A stretch of 64,000 bases of DNA from Arthrobacter sp. SLBN-100 (GTDB lineage Bacteria; Actinomycetota; Actinomycetes; Actinomycetales; Micrococcaceae): positions 4,552,555-4,616,554 of the forward strand of contig NZ_VFMY01000001.1 in the NCBI RefSeq assembly GCF_006715305.1, in the 5' to 3' direction. A model generated the notes under the pieces. The model did not search any database and was not told the DNA's origin. It saw nothing but the letters and a program-made list of their open reading frames with translations. This document shows positions 17,556-24,982 of the stretch, one piece after another. Position 1 is the first letter of the stretch. The number at the start of each line of letters is the position of its first letter. The position numbers and the translations under genes were made by a program.

Positions 17556-18491
17556 GTGCTTTCTGGACTGGTGATAGTGGACAAACCGCAGGGATGGACC
17601 AGCCATGATGTGGTTGGCCGGATGCGGCGCATCGCAGGTACCCGGAAAGTAGGGCACGCCGGCACCTTGGATCCCATGGCAACGGGCGTCCTGGTGGTGG
17701 GCATCAACAAGGCCACCCGCCTGCTCACCTACATCGTAGGTACCTCCAAGACGTACACGGCCACCATCAGGTTGGGCCAGTCCACGGTGACGGACGACGC
17801 CGAAGGTGAAGTTACTGCCACCGCCGCCACTGCCGGGGTGGGCGAGCAGGCAATACACGACGGCGTTGCTGCCCTGACGGGGCAGATCCAGCAGGTGCCC
17901 AGCAGCGTGAGCGCCATCAAGGTCAACGGCGAACGGGCCTACGCCCGGGTGCGCTCCGGCGAAGAGGTCAAGCTCGCGTCCCGCCCGGTCACCATCCACC
18001 GGTTTGAAGTGCACAGCATCAGCAGGCAGGACGAGGCGGATGTGGTGGACCTGGACGTCACCGTTGAATGCTCGTCGGGAACCTACATCCGTGCCCTGGC
18101 CCGCGACCTCGGCAACGCCCTCGGCGTCGGCGGACACCTCACGGCCCTGCGCCGTACCCACGTGGGACCGTACTCGTTGCAGCAGGCGCGCACCCTCGAG
18201 CAGCTCGCCGAAGAGCTCGATGTCCTCGACATGGCGGATGCCGCCCGGGCGCTGATGCCCAACCGCGAGCTTAGCCCGGAGGAAACCACCGAGATTTCAT
18301 TCGGCCGCCGGATTGCCGCCGGCGCGGCCCCCGGCAGCCCCGCCGCAGCCACTGCCGAACGTCCCGCAGCGGCCTTCGCTCCTGACGGAAGCCTGGTGGC
18401 ACTGCTGGCCGATGCCGGCAGCTTCGCCAAACCAGTTCTGGTATTCGCCCCTGGCACCGGCACGGGCACGGGCACCTCCGGGGCGGCCTGA
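17556..18491 (+). CDS. truB: tRNA pseudouridine(55) synthase TruB
   Basis: A 311-residue TruB that makes pseudouridine 55 in the T-loop of tRNAs. The start is VLSGLVIVDKPQGWTSHDVV. The catalytic aspartate lies in the family motif GHAGTLDPMATGVLVVGI, and CSSGTYIRALARDLG follows. The C-terminal domain ends in a Thr/Gly-rich tail. The open frame continues 290 codons upstream, but that part is antisense to the aminotransferase and unlike any TruB. The GTG at 17556 has a TATACT -10 seven bases before it. Two small membrane protein genes follow closely. Confidence 0.96.
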   Translation: MLSGLVIVDKPQGWTSHDVVGRMRRIAGTRKVGHAGTLDPMATGVLVVGINKATRLLTYIVGTSKTYTATIRLGQSTVTDDAEGEVTATAATAGVGEQAIHDGVAALTGQIQQVPSSVSAIKVNGERAYARVRSGEEVKLASRPVTIHRFEVHSISRQDEADVVDLDVTVECSSGTYIRALARDLGNALGVGGHLTALRRTHVGPYSLQQARTLEQLAEELDVLDMADAARALMPNRELSPEETTEISFGRRIAAGAAPGSPAAATAERPAAAFAPDGSLVALLADAGSFAKPVLVFAPGTGTGTGTSGAA

Positions 18492-18493
18492 GC

Positions 18494-18847
18494 GTGGACG
18501 CGTATTTCTACATCATCCTGGTGGTGGGTCTCCTGTCCACCGGGATCTGCCTGCTGGCCGGCATCCTGAAAAAAGCGCCGAACGACGTCACTATCCTCTC
18601 GGTGGCCGCCGTCGAGGTGGCACTCCTGGTGTACCTGGTGGGGTCCATCGTGCGGGTCATCGCCGGTGAGCCTATCGCAGGGGAGGCCTGGGAATTCTGG
18701 GGCTACCTGGCAACGGCCATGCTCCTGCCGCCTGCCGCCGTCTACTGGTCCATCCTGGAACGGACCCGGTGGAGCAACTTTGTCTTGGCCGCCGTAGGTG
18801 TCACCGCTTTGGTGATGGCCGCTCGTATGAACCAGATCTGGTACTGA
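18494..18847 (+). CDS. Small integral membrane protein, unknown function
   Basis: A 117-residue protein with four predicted membrane segments (YIILVVGLLSTGICLLAG, TILSVAAVEVALLVYLVGSIV, WGYLATAMLLPPAAVYWSIL, FVLAAVGVTALVMAA). GTG at 18494 lies two bases after the truB stop. Together with the next gene it forms a two-gene tail of the truB unit. I do not recognise a characterised family; proteins of this shape are found next to truB in actinobacteria. No catalytic motif is visible. Confidence 0.75.
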   Translation: MDAYFYIILVVGLLSTGICLLAGILKKAPNDVTILSVAAVEVALLVYLVGSIVRVIAGEPIAGEAWEFWGYLATAMLLPPAAVYWSILERTRWSNFVLAAVGVTALVMAARMNQIWY

Positions 18848-18848
18848 A

Positions 18849-19340
18849 GTGGAAGAAGCGCGCAACGTGAAAAACCAGAACCCCGCCGCTCCCGGCACCG
18901 CCAAGGGCGCACGCTCCAATGCAGCCGGTGCCGGGAACACCCGAAACACCGGGCCGGGCCGCCTGCTCATCGCCGTCTATGCGGTCTTCGCCATCTCGGC
19001 CACAGCCCGCGCCGGTTACCAGATCCTCACCAAGTTTTCCGAGGCCCCGCTGGCGTACTTGCTGTCCGCGTTCGCCGCGCTGGTTTACGTGGTGGCAACC
19101 GTGTCGTTGTCCCGGGCGGGCAGTACGTGGTTCAAAGTGTCGGTTGCCGCCGTCCTGGTGGAACTCGTGGGGGTGCTGGTGGTCGGGGCACTGAGCGTCT
19201 TCGACCCAGTCGCATTCCCGCACGAAACCGTGTGGTCGCTGTTTGGCCGTGGCTACGCCTTCATTCCGTTGCTGCTGCCCGTCCTTGGCCTGGTGTGGCT
19301 GTACCGCCGCCGGCCGGGCGCGAAGCCCACTGCTGCCTGA
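18849..19340 (+). CDS. Small membrane protein, unknown function
   Basis: About 163 residues. The N-terminal 38 residues are polar, and four hydrophobic helices follow (LLIAVYAVFAISATARAG, AYLLSAFAALVYVVATVSL, FKVSVAAVLVELVGVLVVGAL, GYAFIPLLLPVLGLVWLYRR) with a basic tail. GTG at 18849 follows the previous stop by one base; a GTG at 18867 is a possible alternative. It is co-directional and almost overlapping with its neighbour, so the two may form one complex (inference). No family is recognised. Confidence 0.72.
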   Translation: MEEARNVKNQNPAAPGTAKGARSNAAGAGNTRNTGPGRLLIAVYAVFAISATARAGYQILTKFSEAPLAYLLSAFAALVYVVATVSLSRAGSTWFKVSVAAVLVELVGVLVVGALSVFDPVAFPHETVWSLFGRGYAFIPLLLPVLGLVWLYRRRPGAKPTAA

Positions 19341-19443
19341 CCTTAGTCACCGGTGCGGTAGTACGGTGAGCCGGGGCACCATGCCTTCCCGGGGCAGGAT
19401 GCGGACGTTGCCGGGAAACATGAAATATGGTTCACTGTTTCGT

Positions 19444-19543
19444 GTGGAGGGGAGTATCCCCTGAATGCTTCGTCGTCACTACGGCCGCCCCTGAGCGGCC
19501 CGGCGGGGCAGGCTCCCGCCGGGAGCCGGGAAAGACCTCCGGT
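19444..19543 (+). ncRNA. yybP-ykoY manganese riboswitch
   Basis: The sequence upstream of terC has the landmarks of the yybP-ykoY aptamer: GGAGGGGAGTA at 19446-19456, CGTCGTCACTACGG at about 19471-19484, GC-rich variable helices, and AAGACCTCC at 19532-19540 closing the basal stem with GGAGG. This motif class senses Mn2+ and is often found before terC-like genes. It ends about 30 bases before the terC ATG, so control of translation initiation is likely. The assignment rests on the conserved loops and the gene context. Confidence 0.82.
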
Positions 19544-19573
19544 TGGTGTATCTGACTGGAAGCGGGTTCCTTG

Positions 19574-20605
19574 ATGAACGTCCCCCTATGGGCGTGGCTG
19601 GCCGTCCTTTTCTTCATTGTCCTGATGCTTGCCGTTGACCTTTTTGCCCATCGCCGGGCCCACGTGATCGGCCTGCGGGAAGCAGCCTTATGGTCAGGCG
19701 TCTGGGTTGCCTTTGGGGCCGGCTTCGGGCTCCTGGTGTGGCAGGTCTACGGTGCGGAGTTTGGCCAGCAGTACTTCGCCGGCTACCTGATAGAGAAGTC
19801 CCTCGCGGTAGACAACGTCTTTATCTGGGCCATCATCTTCACCTACTTCGCTGTGCCGCGGGAGTACCAGCACCGCGTACTGTTCTTCGGCGTGCTGGGC
19901 GCCCTGGTCTTCCGGGGCATCTTCATCGCGGCCGGCGCCGCGATCATCGCCAGCGCTGCGTGGGTGTTGTACCTGTTCGCCGCGTTCCTGCTGGTCACCG
20001 GCTACCGGATGATCCGGCACCGGAACGATCACGTGGACCCGGAGAAGTCGCGAGTGCTCCAACTCTTCCGCCGGCGGGTGCCTATGACCGATGACTTCCA
20101 CGGCCAGCGCTTCCTTGTCCGGCGCGGCGGCGCACTGCTGGCCACCCCACTGCTGGCCGTCCTGGTCCTCGTCGAGGCCACTGACATTATTTTCGCCGTC
20201 GATTCCATCCCGGCCATCTTCGCCGTCACGGACGACGTGTTCCTGGTCTTCACCGCAAACGCGTTCGCCATCCTGGGCCTGCGGGCGATGTACTTCCTGC
20301 TGGCCGACCTCATCCACCGCTTCATCTACCTCAAGATTGGCCTCGCGCTCGTCCTGATCTGGGTGGGGATCAAGATGCTCCTGAAGATCGACGTCTACTA
20401 CATTCCCACGCCGGTTTCCCTGGCGGTCATTGCCGCGATTCTCTCCATATCGGTGGCAGCAAGCCTTTGGGCCACGCGGGGCCAGGGGCGCAGGCCCCTG
20501 CCCGCACCGGAGCGGCCGCCGTTCGGGACAGCATCCCCGGAGGACATGGCGGCCCTGGAACCGTTGTGGCGCCGCCACGAAACCAGCAGGTCAAACCACT
20601 CATGA
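19574..20605 (+). CDS. TerC family integral membrane protein, probable Mn2+ exporter (Alx-like)
   Basis: A 343-residue protein with about nine hydrophobic segments. It carries the TerC-family acidic motifs within the membrane: LMLAVDLFAHRR, EKSLAVDNVFIWAIIF and VLVEATDIIFAVDSIPAIFAV. Members (Alx, MeeF) are linked to manganese efflux and to metal loading of exported proteins. The Mn2+ riboswitch directly upstream supports this role. The C-terminal 45 residues are cytoplasmic and Arg/Pro-rich. ATG at 19574 is preferred over the TTG just before it. Confidence 0.9.
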   Translation: MNVPLWAWLAVLFFIVLMLAVDLFAHRRAHVIGLREAALWSGVWVAFGAGFGLLVWQVYGAEFGQQYFAGYLIEKSLAVDNVFIWAIIFTYFAVPREYQHRVLFFGVLGALVFRGIFIAAGAAIIASAAWVLYLFAAFLLVTGYRMIRHRNDHVDPEKSRVLQLFRRRVPMTDDFHGQRFLVRRGGALLATPLLAVLVLVEATDIIFAVDSIPAIFAVTDDVFLVFTANAFAILGLRAMYFLLADLIHRFIYLKIGLALVLIWVGIKMLLKIDVYYIPTPVSLAVIAAILSISVAASLWATRGQGRRPLPAPERPPFGTASPEDMAALEPLWRRHETSRSNHS

Positions 20606-20627
20606 CAGCGAAAGCGCCGGAGCATCC

Positions 20628-21002
20628 ATGACGGTCAAGGGTTCCAGCGACAGCGGGGAGGAAGCTCCACGTCCAGGCGGGCCCGCCCGGCCCGCCTGGA
20701 CCTTCCTTACGAACCATGGCCACGTCCTGCTCTCCGTGGCCCGGGACCCCGACATTCTGGTGACGGACATCGCCGAGAGGGTGGGCATCACCACACGGGC
20801 GGCACTGCAGATCCTCAAGGACCTCGAAACTGCCGGCTACCTGCAACGGGCCAAGGTGGGACGCAGGACGCGCTACACCATCCAGCCGCACCAGCACTTC
20901 CGGCATCCCACGACAGCGGCACAGGAAGTGGACGGGTTGATCCGCTTGTTCTCCGGAAGGCCGGCTCCCGGTGATGGCCAAGGGCGGTCAGCTGACCGGT
21001 AG
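20628..21002 (+). CDS. Winged-helix transcriptional regulator (ArsR/MarR-like)
   Basis: A 124-residue protein. A winged helix-turn-helix spans about residues 28-90 (HVLLSVARDPDILVTDIAERVG, then TTRAALQILKDLETAGYLQR and a beta wing KVGRRTRYTIQP). This form resembles archaeal/actinobacterial MarR- or ArsR-type regulators without metal ligands. ATG at 20628 has CGGAG six bases upstream; the open frame extends further back over the terC end but without a good start. It lies 22 bases after terC, so it may be co-transcribed; its targets are unknown. Confidence 0.75.
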   Translation: MTVKGSSDSGEEAPRPGGPARPAWTFLTNHGHVLLSVARDPDILVTDIAERVGITTRAALQILKDLETAGYLQRAKVGRRTRYTIQPHQHFRHPTTAAQEVDGLIRLFSGRPAPGDGQGRSADR

Positions 21003-21124
21003 CAGCCAAAACGGGTCGATTTCCCTTCGTCAGGGCGGACCCCCGAATGCAGGTAATCTTAGAGAGTTCCGCGGCCGGCACCGGCCCGAACATTGATACT
21101 TGCAAGCGGTTTAAGGCGAGGGTG

Positions 21125-22108
21125 ATGGTCTACATCTGGAACGATCCGTCCGAGGTCCCGGCGGACTTCGGCCCATCTGTTGTCACCATCGGAAACTTCG
21201 ACGGCGTGCACCGGGGACACCAGCAGGTGCTGTCGGAGCTGATCCGCACGGCCCGGATCACCAGGTCCAAAGCGGTGGCCGTCACCTTCGATCCGCACCC
21301 TGCCCTGGTCCACCGTCCCGAATCCGCCCCTGAGCTCATCATGGGGCTGCAGGACAAACTGGAGGCGCTGGGGGAGCTGGGCCTGGACGCCATCCTCGTC
21401 ATGAAGTACTCGCTGGACCTGGCCAGCCTCACCCCCGAGGAATTCGTGGAGCAGTACCTGGTGGACTGCCTGCACGCCGGCCATGTGGTCATCGGCCACG
21501 ATGTCAGGTTCGGGCGCGGCAACTCTGGAGACCTGGATACCATGAAGGCACTCGGCCGGAAGTTCGGGTTTGAGGTGCACGTGATCAGCGAGTTCGGCTC
21601 CGAGGGCTACCCTCTGCATGACGACGACGGCACGGACCGCCGCTGCTCCTCCACCTGGGTGCGGGAAGCCCTGCAGGAGGGGGATGTTGCCACTGCGTGC
21701 GCTGTCCTGGGACGCCCGCACCGCATGCGCGGCGAGGTTGTCCACGGCGCCGCCCGGGGCCGTGCCCTCGGATTTCCAACAGCGAACCTCGCCAGCAACG
21801 CCACGGGGCTCATCCCAGCGGACGGGATTTACGCCGGCTGGCTTGTAGACCAGGCGGGCAAGCGCTGGCCGGCAGCCATTTCCGTTGGCTCGAATCCCAC
21901 TTTCGACGGCGTGAGCAGGCAGGTTGAAGCCCACGTGATCGACAGGCCCCACGAAGCGGTGGAGGACTTCGATCTGTACGGCCAGACAGTAGTTGTTGAA
22001 TTTGTGGCCCGGCTCAGGGGAATGGTGGCATACCGTGGGCCTGAGGCACTGGTAGACCAGATGCGGCTGGATGTGGTCCAGGCCCACGACCTCCTGGCCA
22101 GGCGCTGA
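21125..22108 (+). CDS. ribF: Bifunctional riboflavin kinase / FAD synthetase
   Basis: A 327-residue RibF making FMN and FAD from riboflavin and ATP. The N-terminal FMN adenylyltransferase domain holds GNFDGVHRGHQ and the later STWVREALQEGDV (about residues 1-185). The C-terminal flavokinase domain carries GRALGFPTANL and SVGSNPTFDG (about 190-320). ATG at 21125 has GGCGAGG upstream; an earlier in-frame ATG at 21047 would add 26 atypical residues. TAATCT at about 21051 may be its -10. It precedes kynA and kynU, which both lack flavin, so the linkage may be only positional. Confidence 0.95.
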   Translation: MVYIWNDPSEVPADFGPSVVTIGNFDGVHRGHQQVLSELIRTARITRSKAVAVTFDPHPALVHRPESAPELIMGLQDKLEALGELGLDAILVMKYSLDLASLTPEEFVEQYLVDCLHAGHVVIGHDVRFGRGNSGDLDTMKALGRKFGFEVHVISEFGSEGYPLHDDDGTDRRCSSTWVREALQEGDVATACAVLGRPHRMRGEVVHGAARGRALGFPTANLASNATGLIPADGIYAGWLVDQAGKRWPAAISVGSNPTFDGVSRQVEAHVIDRPHEAVEDFDLYGQTVVVEFVARLRGMVAYRGPEALVDQMRLDVVQAHDLLARR

Positions 22109-22163
22109 ACCGTCCACAGCTGAACCAGCCACAAAGGCAAGCGCCGCAGGGAAAGGCAATTCC

Positions 22164-23018
22164 GTGTCCGTTGAGAAGAACACCAGGAAACTGGACGAAG
22201 GCATTGTCAGTGATTTCAGCTCGCGGATGAGTTATGCCTCCTACCTGCAGCTGCCAACCCTGCTGAGCGCACAGCAACCCGTCAGCCAGCCGGAACACCA
22301 CGATGAAATGCTCTTCATCATCCAGCACCAGACCACCGAGCTGTGGCTCAAACTGGTATTGCATGAGCTGCGCAGCACGGCCGTCTGGCTCCGGGACGAT
22401 GACCTGGGTTCGGCGCTCAAGGGCATTGCGCGGGTCAAGCACATCCAGAAAACCCTCACCGAACAGTGGTCGGTGCTGGCCACCCTGACGCCCACCGAGT
22501 ACTCCCAGTTCCGCGGCTTCCTGGGCCATGCCTCCGGGTTCCAGTCGAGCCAGTACCGCGCCGTGGAGTTCATCCTGGGCAACAAGAACGGCAAAATGCT
22601 TTCGGTCTTCGAGTCCGATCCGGAGGCCCACGCCATGTTGGAACAACTGCTTAATGCACCGAGTATCTATGACGAATTCCTGGCCTATCTGGCCCGCCAG
22701 GGGTTCGACGTGCCGCGGTCTGTGCTGGAACGGGATGTCACCCAGGCCCACGAATTCAGGCCCGAGCTCGTTCCACTGTTCAAGCACATCTACGAGAACG
22801 CCTCGGACAACTGGGCTGCGTACGAAGCCTGCGAGGAGCTGGTGGACCTGGAGGACAACTTCCAGCTCTGGCGCTTCCGGCACTTGCGCACGGTGCAACG
22901 GACCATCGGCATGAAGACGGGGACCGGCGGCTCCAGCGGTGCTGCGTTCCTGCAGAAGGCCCTCGAACTGACGTTCTTCCCCGAACTATTCGCAGTCAGG
23001 ACGGAGATCGGCCAGTGA
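22164..23018 (+). CDS. kynA: Tryptophan 2,3-dioxygenase
   Basis: A 284-residue haem dioxygenase that opens the indole ring of tryptophan to N-formylkynurenine, the first step of the kynurenine route. Family blocks are visible: MSYASYLQLPTLLSAQQP, HDEMLFIIQHQTTELWLKL, FRGFLGHASGFQSSQYRAVEF, and the haem-side C-terminal FRHLRTVQRTIG followed by GTGGSSG. GTG at 22164 has AGGGAAAGG upstream. It overlaps kynU by four bases (GTGA), so the two are translationally coupled. Confidence 0.95.
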   Translation: MSVEKNTRKLDEGIVSDFSSRMSYASYLQLPTLLSAQQPVSQPEHHDEMLFIIQHQTTELWLKLVLHELRSTAVWLRDDDLGSALKGIARVKHIQKTLTEQWSVLATLTPTEYSQFRGFLGHASGFQSSQYRAVEFILGNKNGKMLSVFESDPEAHAMLEQLLNAPSIYDEFLAYLARQGFDVPRSVLERDVTQAHEFRPELVPLFKHIYENASDNWAAYEACEELVDLEDNFQLWRFRHLRTVQRTIGMKTGTGGSSGAAFLQKALELTFFPELFAVRTEIGQ

Positions 23019-24283
23019 GCACCCAGCAACAGCCCATTGCACGAAGCGCAGCAGACGCAGGAACGTCCCTGCAGCAGCGCGCGGCCGAACTCGACCGGCA
23101 GGACCCGCTCGCGCATTACCGGAGCCTTTTCATTGGTACTGACACACCCCTGTCCTACCTTGACGGAAACTCCCTGGGCCGGCCGCTCAAGCGGACGGCG
23201 GAGGACATCGGCGCCTTTATCCGCGATGGCTGGGGCGGCCGCCTGATCCGGGGCTGGGACGAGGAATGGCTGGAGCTGCCCCAGGCCATCGGTGACCAGC
23301 TGGGCCGGGCAGTGCTGGGCGCGGCGCCCGGGCAGACCATCATTGCCGATTCCACCACCGTGGTCCTGTACAAACTGATCCGCGCAGCCCTCACGGCGGT
23401 GGCGGACCCGGACCGGAACGAACTGGTCCTGGACACCGGGAACTTCCCCACGGACCGCTACCTCGTTGAAGGCATCGCCCTCGAGGAAGGCCTGACGCTT
23501 CGCTGGATCGAAACGGATCCTGCCGCCGGGGTGACCGTAGACCAGGTGCACCAGGTAGCGGGGCCGCGCACCGCCGTCGTACTTTTGAGCCACATCGCCT
23601 ACCGTTCCGGCCATGTGGCGGACCTGCCGGCGATCACCGAAGCAGTGCACGACGCCGGGGCCCTCGTTGTGTGGGATCTTTGCCACTCCGCGGGGTCGGT
23701 GGAGCTGGCCCTGGACGGCGCGGGCGTGGACTTCGCTGCCGGCTGCACGTACAAGTACCTCAACGGCGGGCCTGGGTCGCCCGCGTTCGCCTACGTGAAC
23801 CAGCGCCACCTCGCCTCGCTCAACCAGCCCATCTGGGGGTGGATGGGCCGCAAGGACGCGTTCGAGATGGCGGCCGGGTATGAGCCGGCTCCCGGCATCC
23901 GCGGATTCCTCAGCGGGACGCCGGCCATTTTCGGCATGCTCGCCATGCGCGGCACGCTGGACCTCATCGAGGAGGCAACCATGGCTGCCATCCGGGAGAA
24001 GTCGGTGCGGCTCACCGCCTTCGCCATTGACATCTTCGACGCCTTGCTGGCACCGCTGGGTGCGGAACTTTCCACGCCCCGGGAGCCGGGGGAGCGGGGC
24101 AGCCACATCACCCTGGACCATCCCGCCTTCGCCAAGGAAACAGTGGCGGGACTCTGGGAGGGGGGCGTGATCCCGGACTTCCGCGCACCCCATGGCATCC
24201 GGGTGGGACTCTCGCCGTTGAGCACCAGCTTCGAGGAGGTCCTGCACGGCATGTTGGCAATCCGGGACCGGCTGGAGGGCTGA
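23015..24283 (+). CDS. kynU: Kynureninase
   Basis: A 422-residue PLP enzyme that splits kynurenine to anthranilate and alanine. The PLP lysine is K247 in GCTYKYLNGGPGSPAF. The substrate-side motif YLDGNSLGRPLK lies near residue 50 and WDLCHSAGSVE near 220. The GTG start overlaps the kynA stop. The formamidase (KynB) needed between the two steps is not beside them, so it must be encoded elsewhere or replaced by another amidase. Confidence 0.95.
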   Translation: MSTQQQPIARSAADAGTSLQQRAAELDRQDPLAHYRSLFIGTDTPLSYLDGNSLGRPLKRTAEDIGAFIRDGWGGRLIRGWDEEWLELPQAIGDQLGRAVLGAAPGQTIIADSTTVVLYKLIRAALTAVADPDRNELVLDTGNFPTDRYLVEGIALEEGLTLRWIETDPAAGVTVDQVHQVAGPRTAVVLLSHIAYRSGHVADLPAITEAVHDAGALVVWDLCHSAGSVELALDGAGVDFAAGCTYKYLNGGPGSPAFAYVNQRHLASLNQPIWGWMGRKDAFEMAAGYEPAPGIRGFLSGTPAIFGMLAMRGTLDLIEEATMAAIREKSVRLTAFAIDIFDALLAPLGAELSTPREPGERGSHITLDHPAFAKETVAGLWEGGVIPDFRAPHGIRVGLSPLSTSFEEVLHGMLAIRDRLEG

Positions 24284-24468
24284 GTTCCGGACTGTTTCGA
24301 CAAGATTGGGACGGGGCCGGTAAACTGGACGATGGATCCGGCTGCAGTCCGTGGCGGCTGGTTCCTGTTGCTCGCAGCACTGGCCGGAATTTCCCTGGCA
24401 CGTTGCGGCGGCAGACCCGGCAGTGAGTTTCTGACCTGGGCCCTCACGGCACATCCCTAGGAGTTATT

Positions 24469-24738
24469 GTGGCACTTGAAGCCGCTGTAAAGCAGTCCAT
24501 CATCAAGGAATACGCAACCGTAGAAGGCGACACCGGTTCACCGGAGGTCCAGGTTGCAGTCCTGACCCAGCGGATCAAGGATCTGACTGAGCACATGAAG
24601 GAGCACAAGCACGACTACCACACCCAGCGCGGTCTGCTGGCCATGGTTGGTCGCCGCAAGCGCATGCTGAGCTACCTCAAGAAGACCGACATCGCCCGCT
24701 ACCGTTCGCTCATCGAGCGCCTCGGCCTGCGCCGCTAG
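24469..24738 (+). CDS. rpsO: 30S ribosomal protein S15
   Basis: An 89-residue S15 that binds the central domain of 16S rRNA. The conserved segments [35 protein letters not shown] and [19 protein letters not shown] are all present. GTG at 24469 has CTAGGAG seven bases upstream. A candidate promoter lies in the 185-bp gap upstream (TTCGAC and TAAACT around 24295-24325). A strong hairpin terminator follows before pnp, the classical rpsO-pnp order. Confidence 0.97.
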   Translation: MALEAAVKQSIIKEYATVEGDTGSPEVQVAVLTQRIKDLTEHMKEHKHDYHTQRGLLAMVGRRKRMLSYLKKTDIARYRSLIERLGLRR

Positions 24739-24749
24739 CCGGACTTTAG

Positions 24750-24788
24750 GGGCGGCCCTTTCCATCGCGGAACGGGCCGCCTTCTTCA
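24750..24788 (+). terminator. Intrinsic terminator/attenuator after rpsO
   Basis: GGCGGCCC (24751-24758) pairs with GGGCCGCC (24774-24781), and TTCC/GGAA extends the stem inside. TTCTTC follows. It lies between rpsO and the pnp leader. Confidence 0.75.
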
Positions 24789-24856
24789 AATGAAAAATTA
24801 AACAGGAGGATCAACCGCATCACGCATTCGCGGTCCTCGGTAGTGATCCCCGGGAA

Positions 24857-24877
24857 CGGCTTCGTTGACTGAAGCCG
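24857..24877 (+). other. Hairpin in the pnp leader
   Basis: CGGCTTC (24857-24863) pairs with GAAGCCG (24871-24877) over a GTTGACT loop. The pnp leader of other bacteria carries a stem for RNase III/PNPase autocontrol. Whether this one does so is inference. Confidence 0.35.
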
Positions 24878-24982
24878 GCGGCCCGTGGATCTCGATCGAT
24901 GACCGGGTGCAGGGCCAGTAGACAGATGCTGGCCGGGTTGATGCGGCTGGACTTCCGTCAAACAGAAACGGAGGTGACTCTC

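Noticed and set aside
24790..24801. Three-codon mini-ORF (ATG AAA AAT TAA) after the rpsO terminator
   Set aside because: Too short, with no Shine-Dalgarno before it; likely chance.
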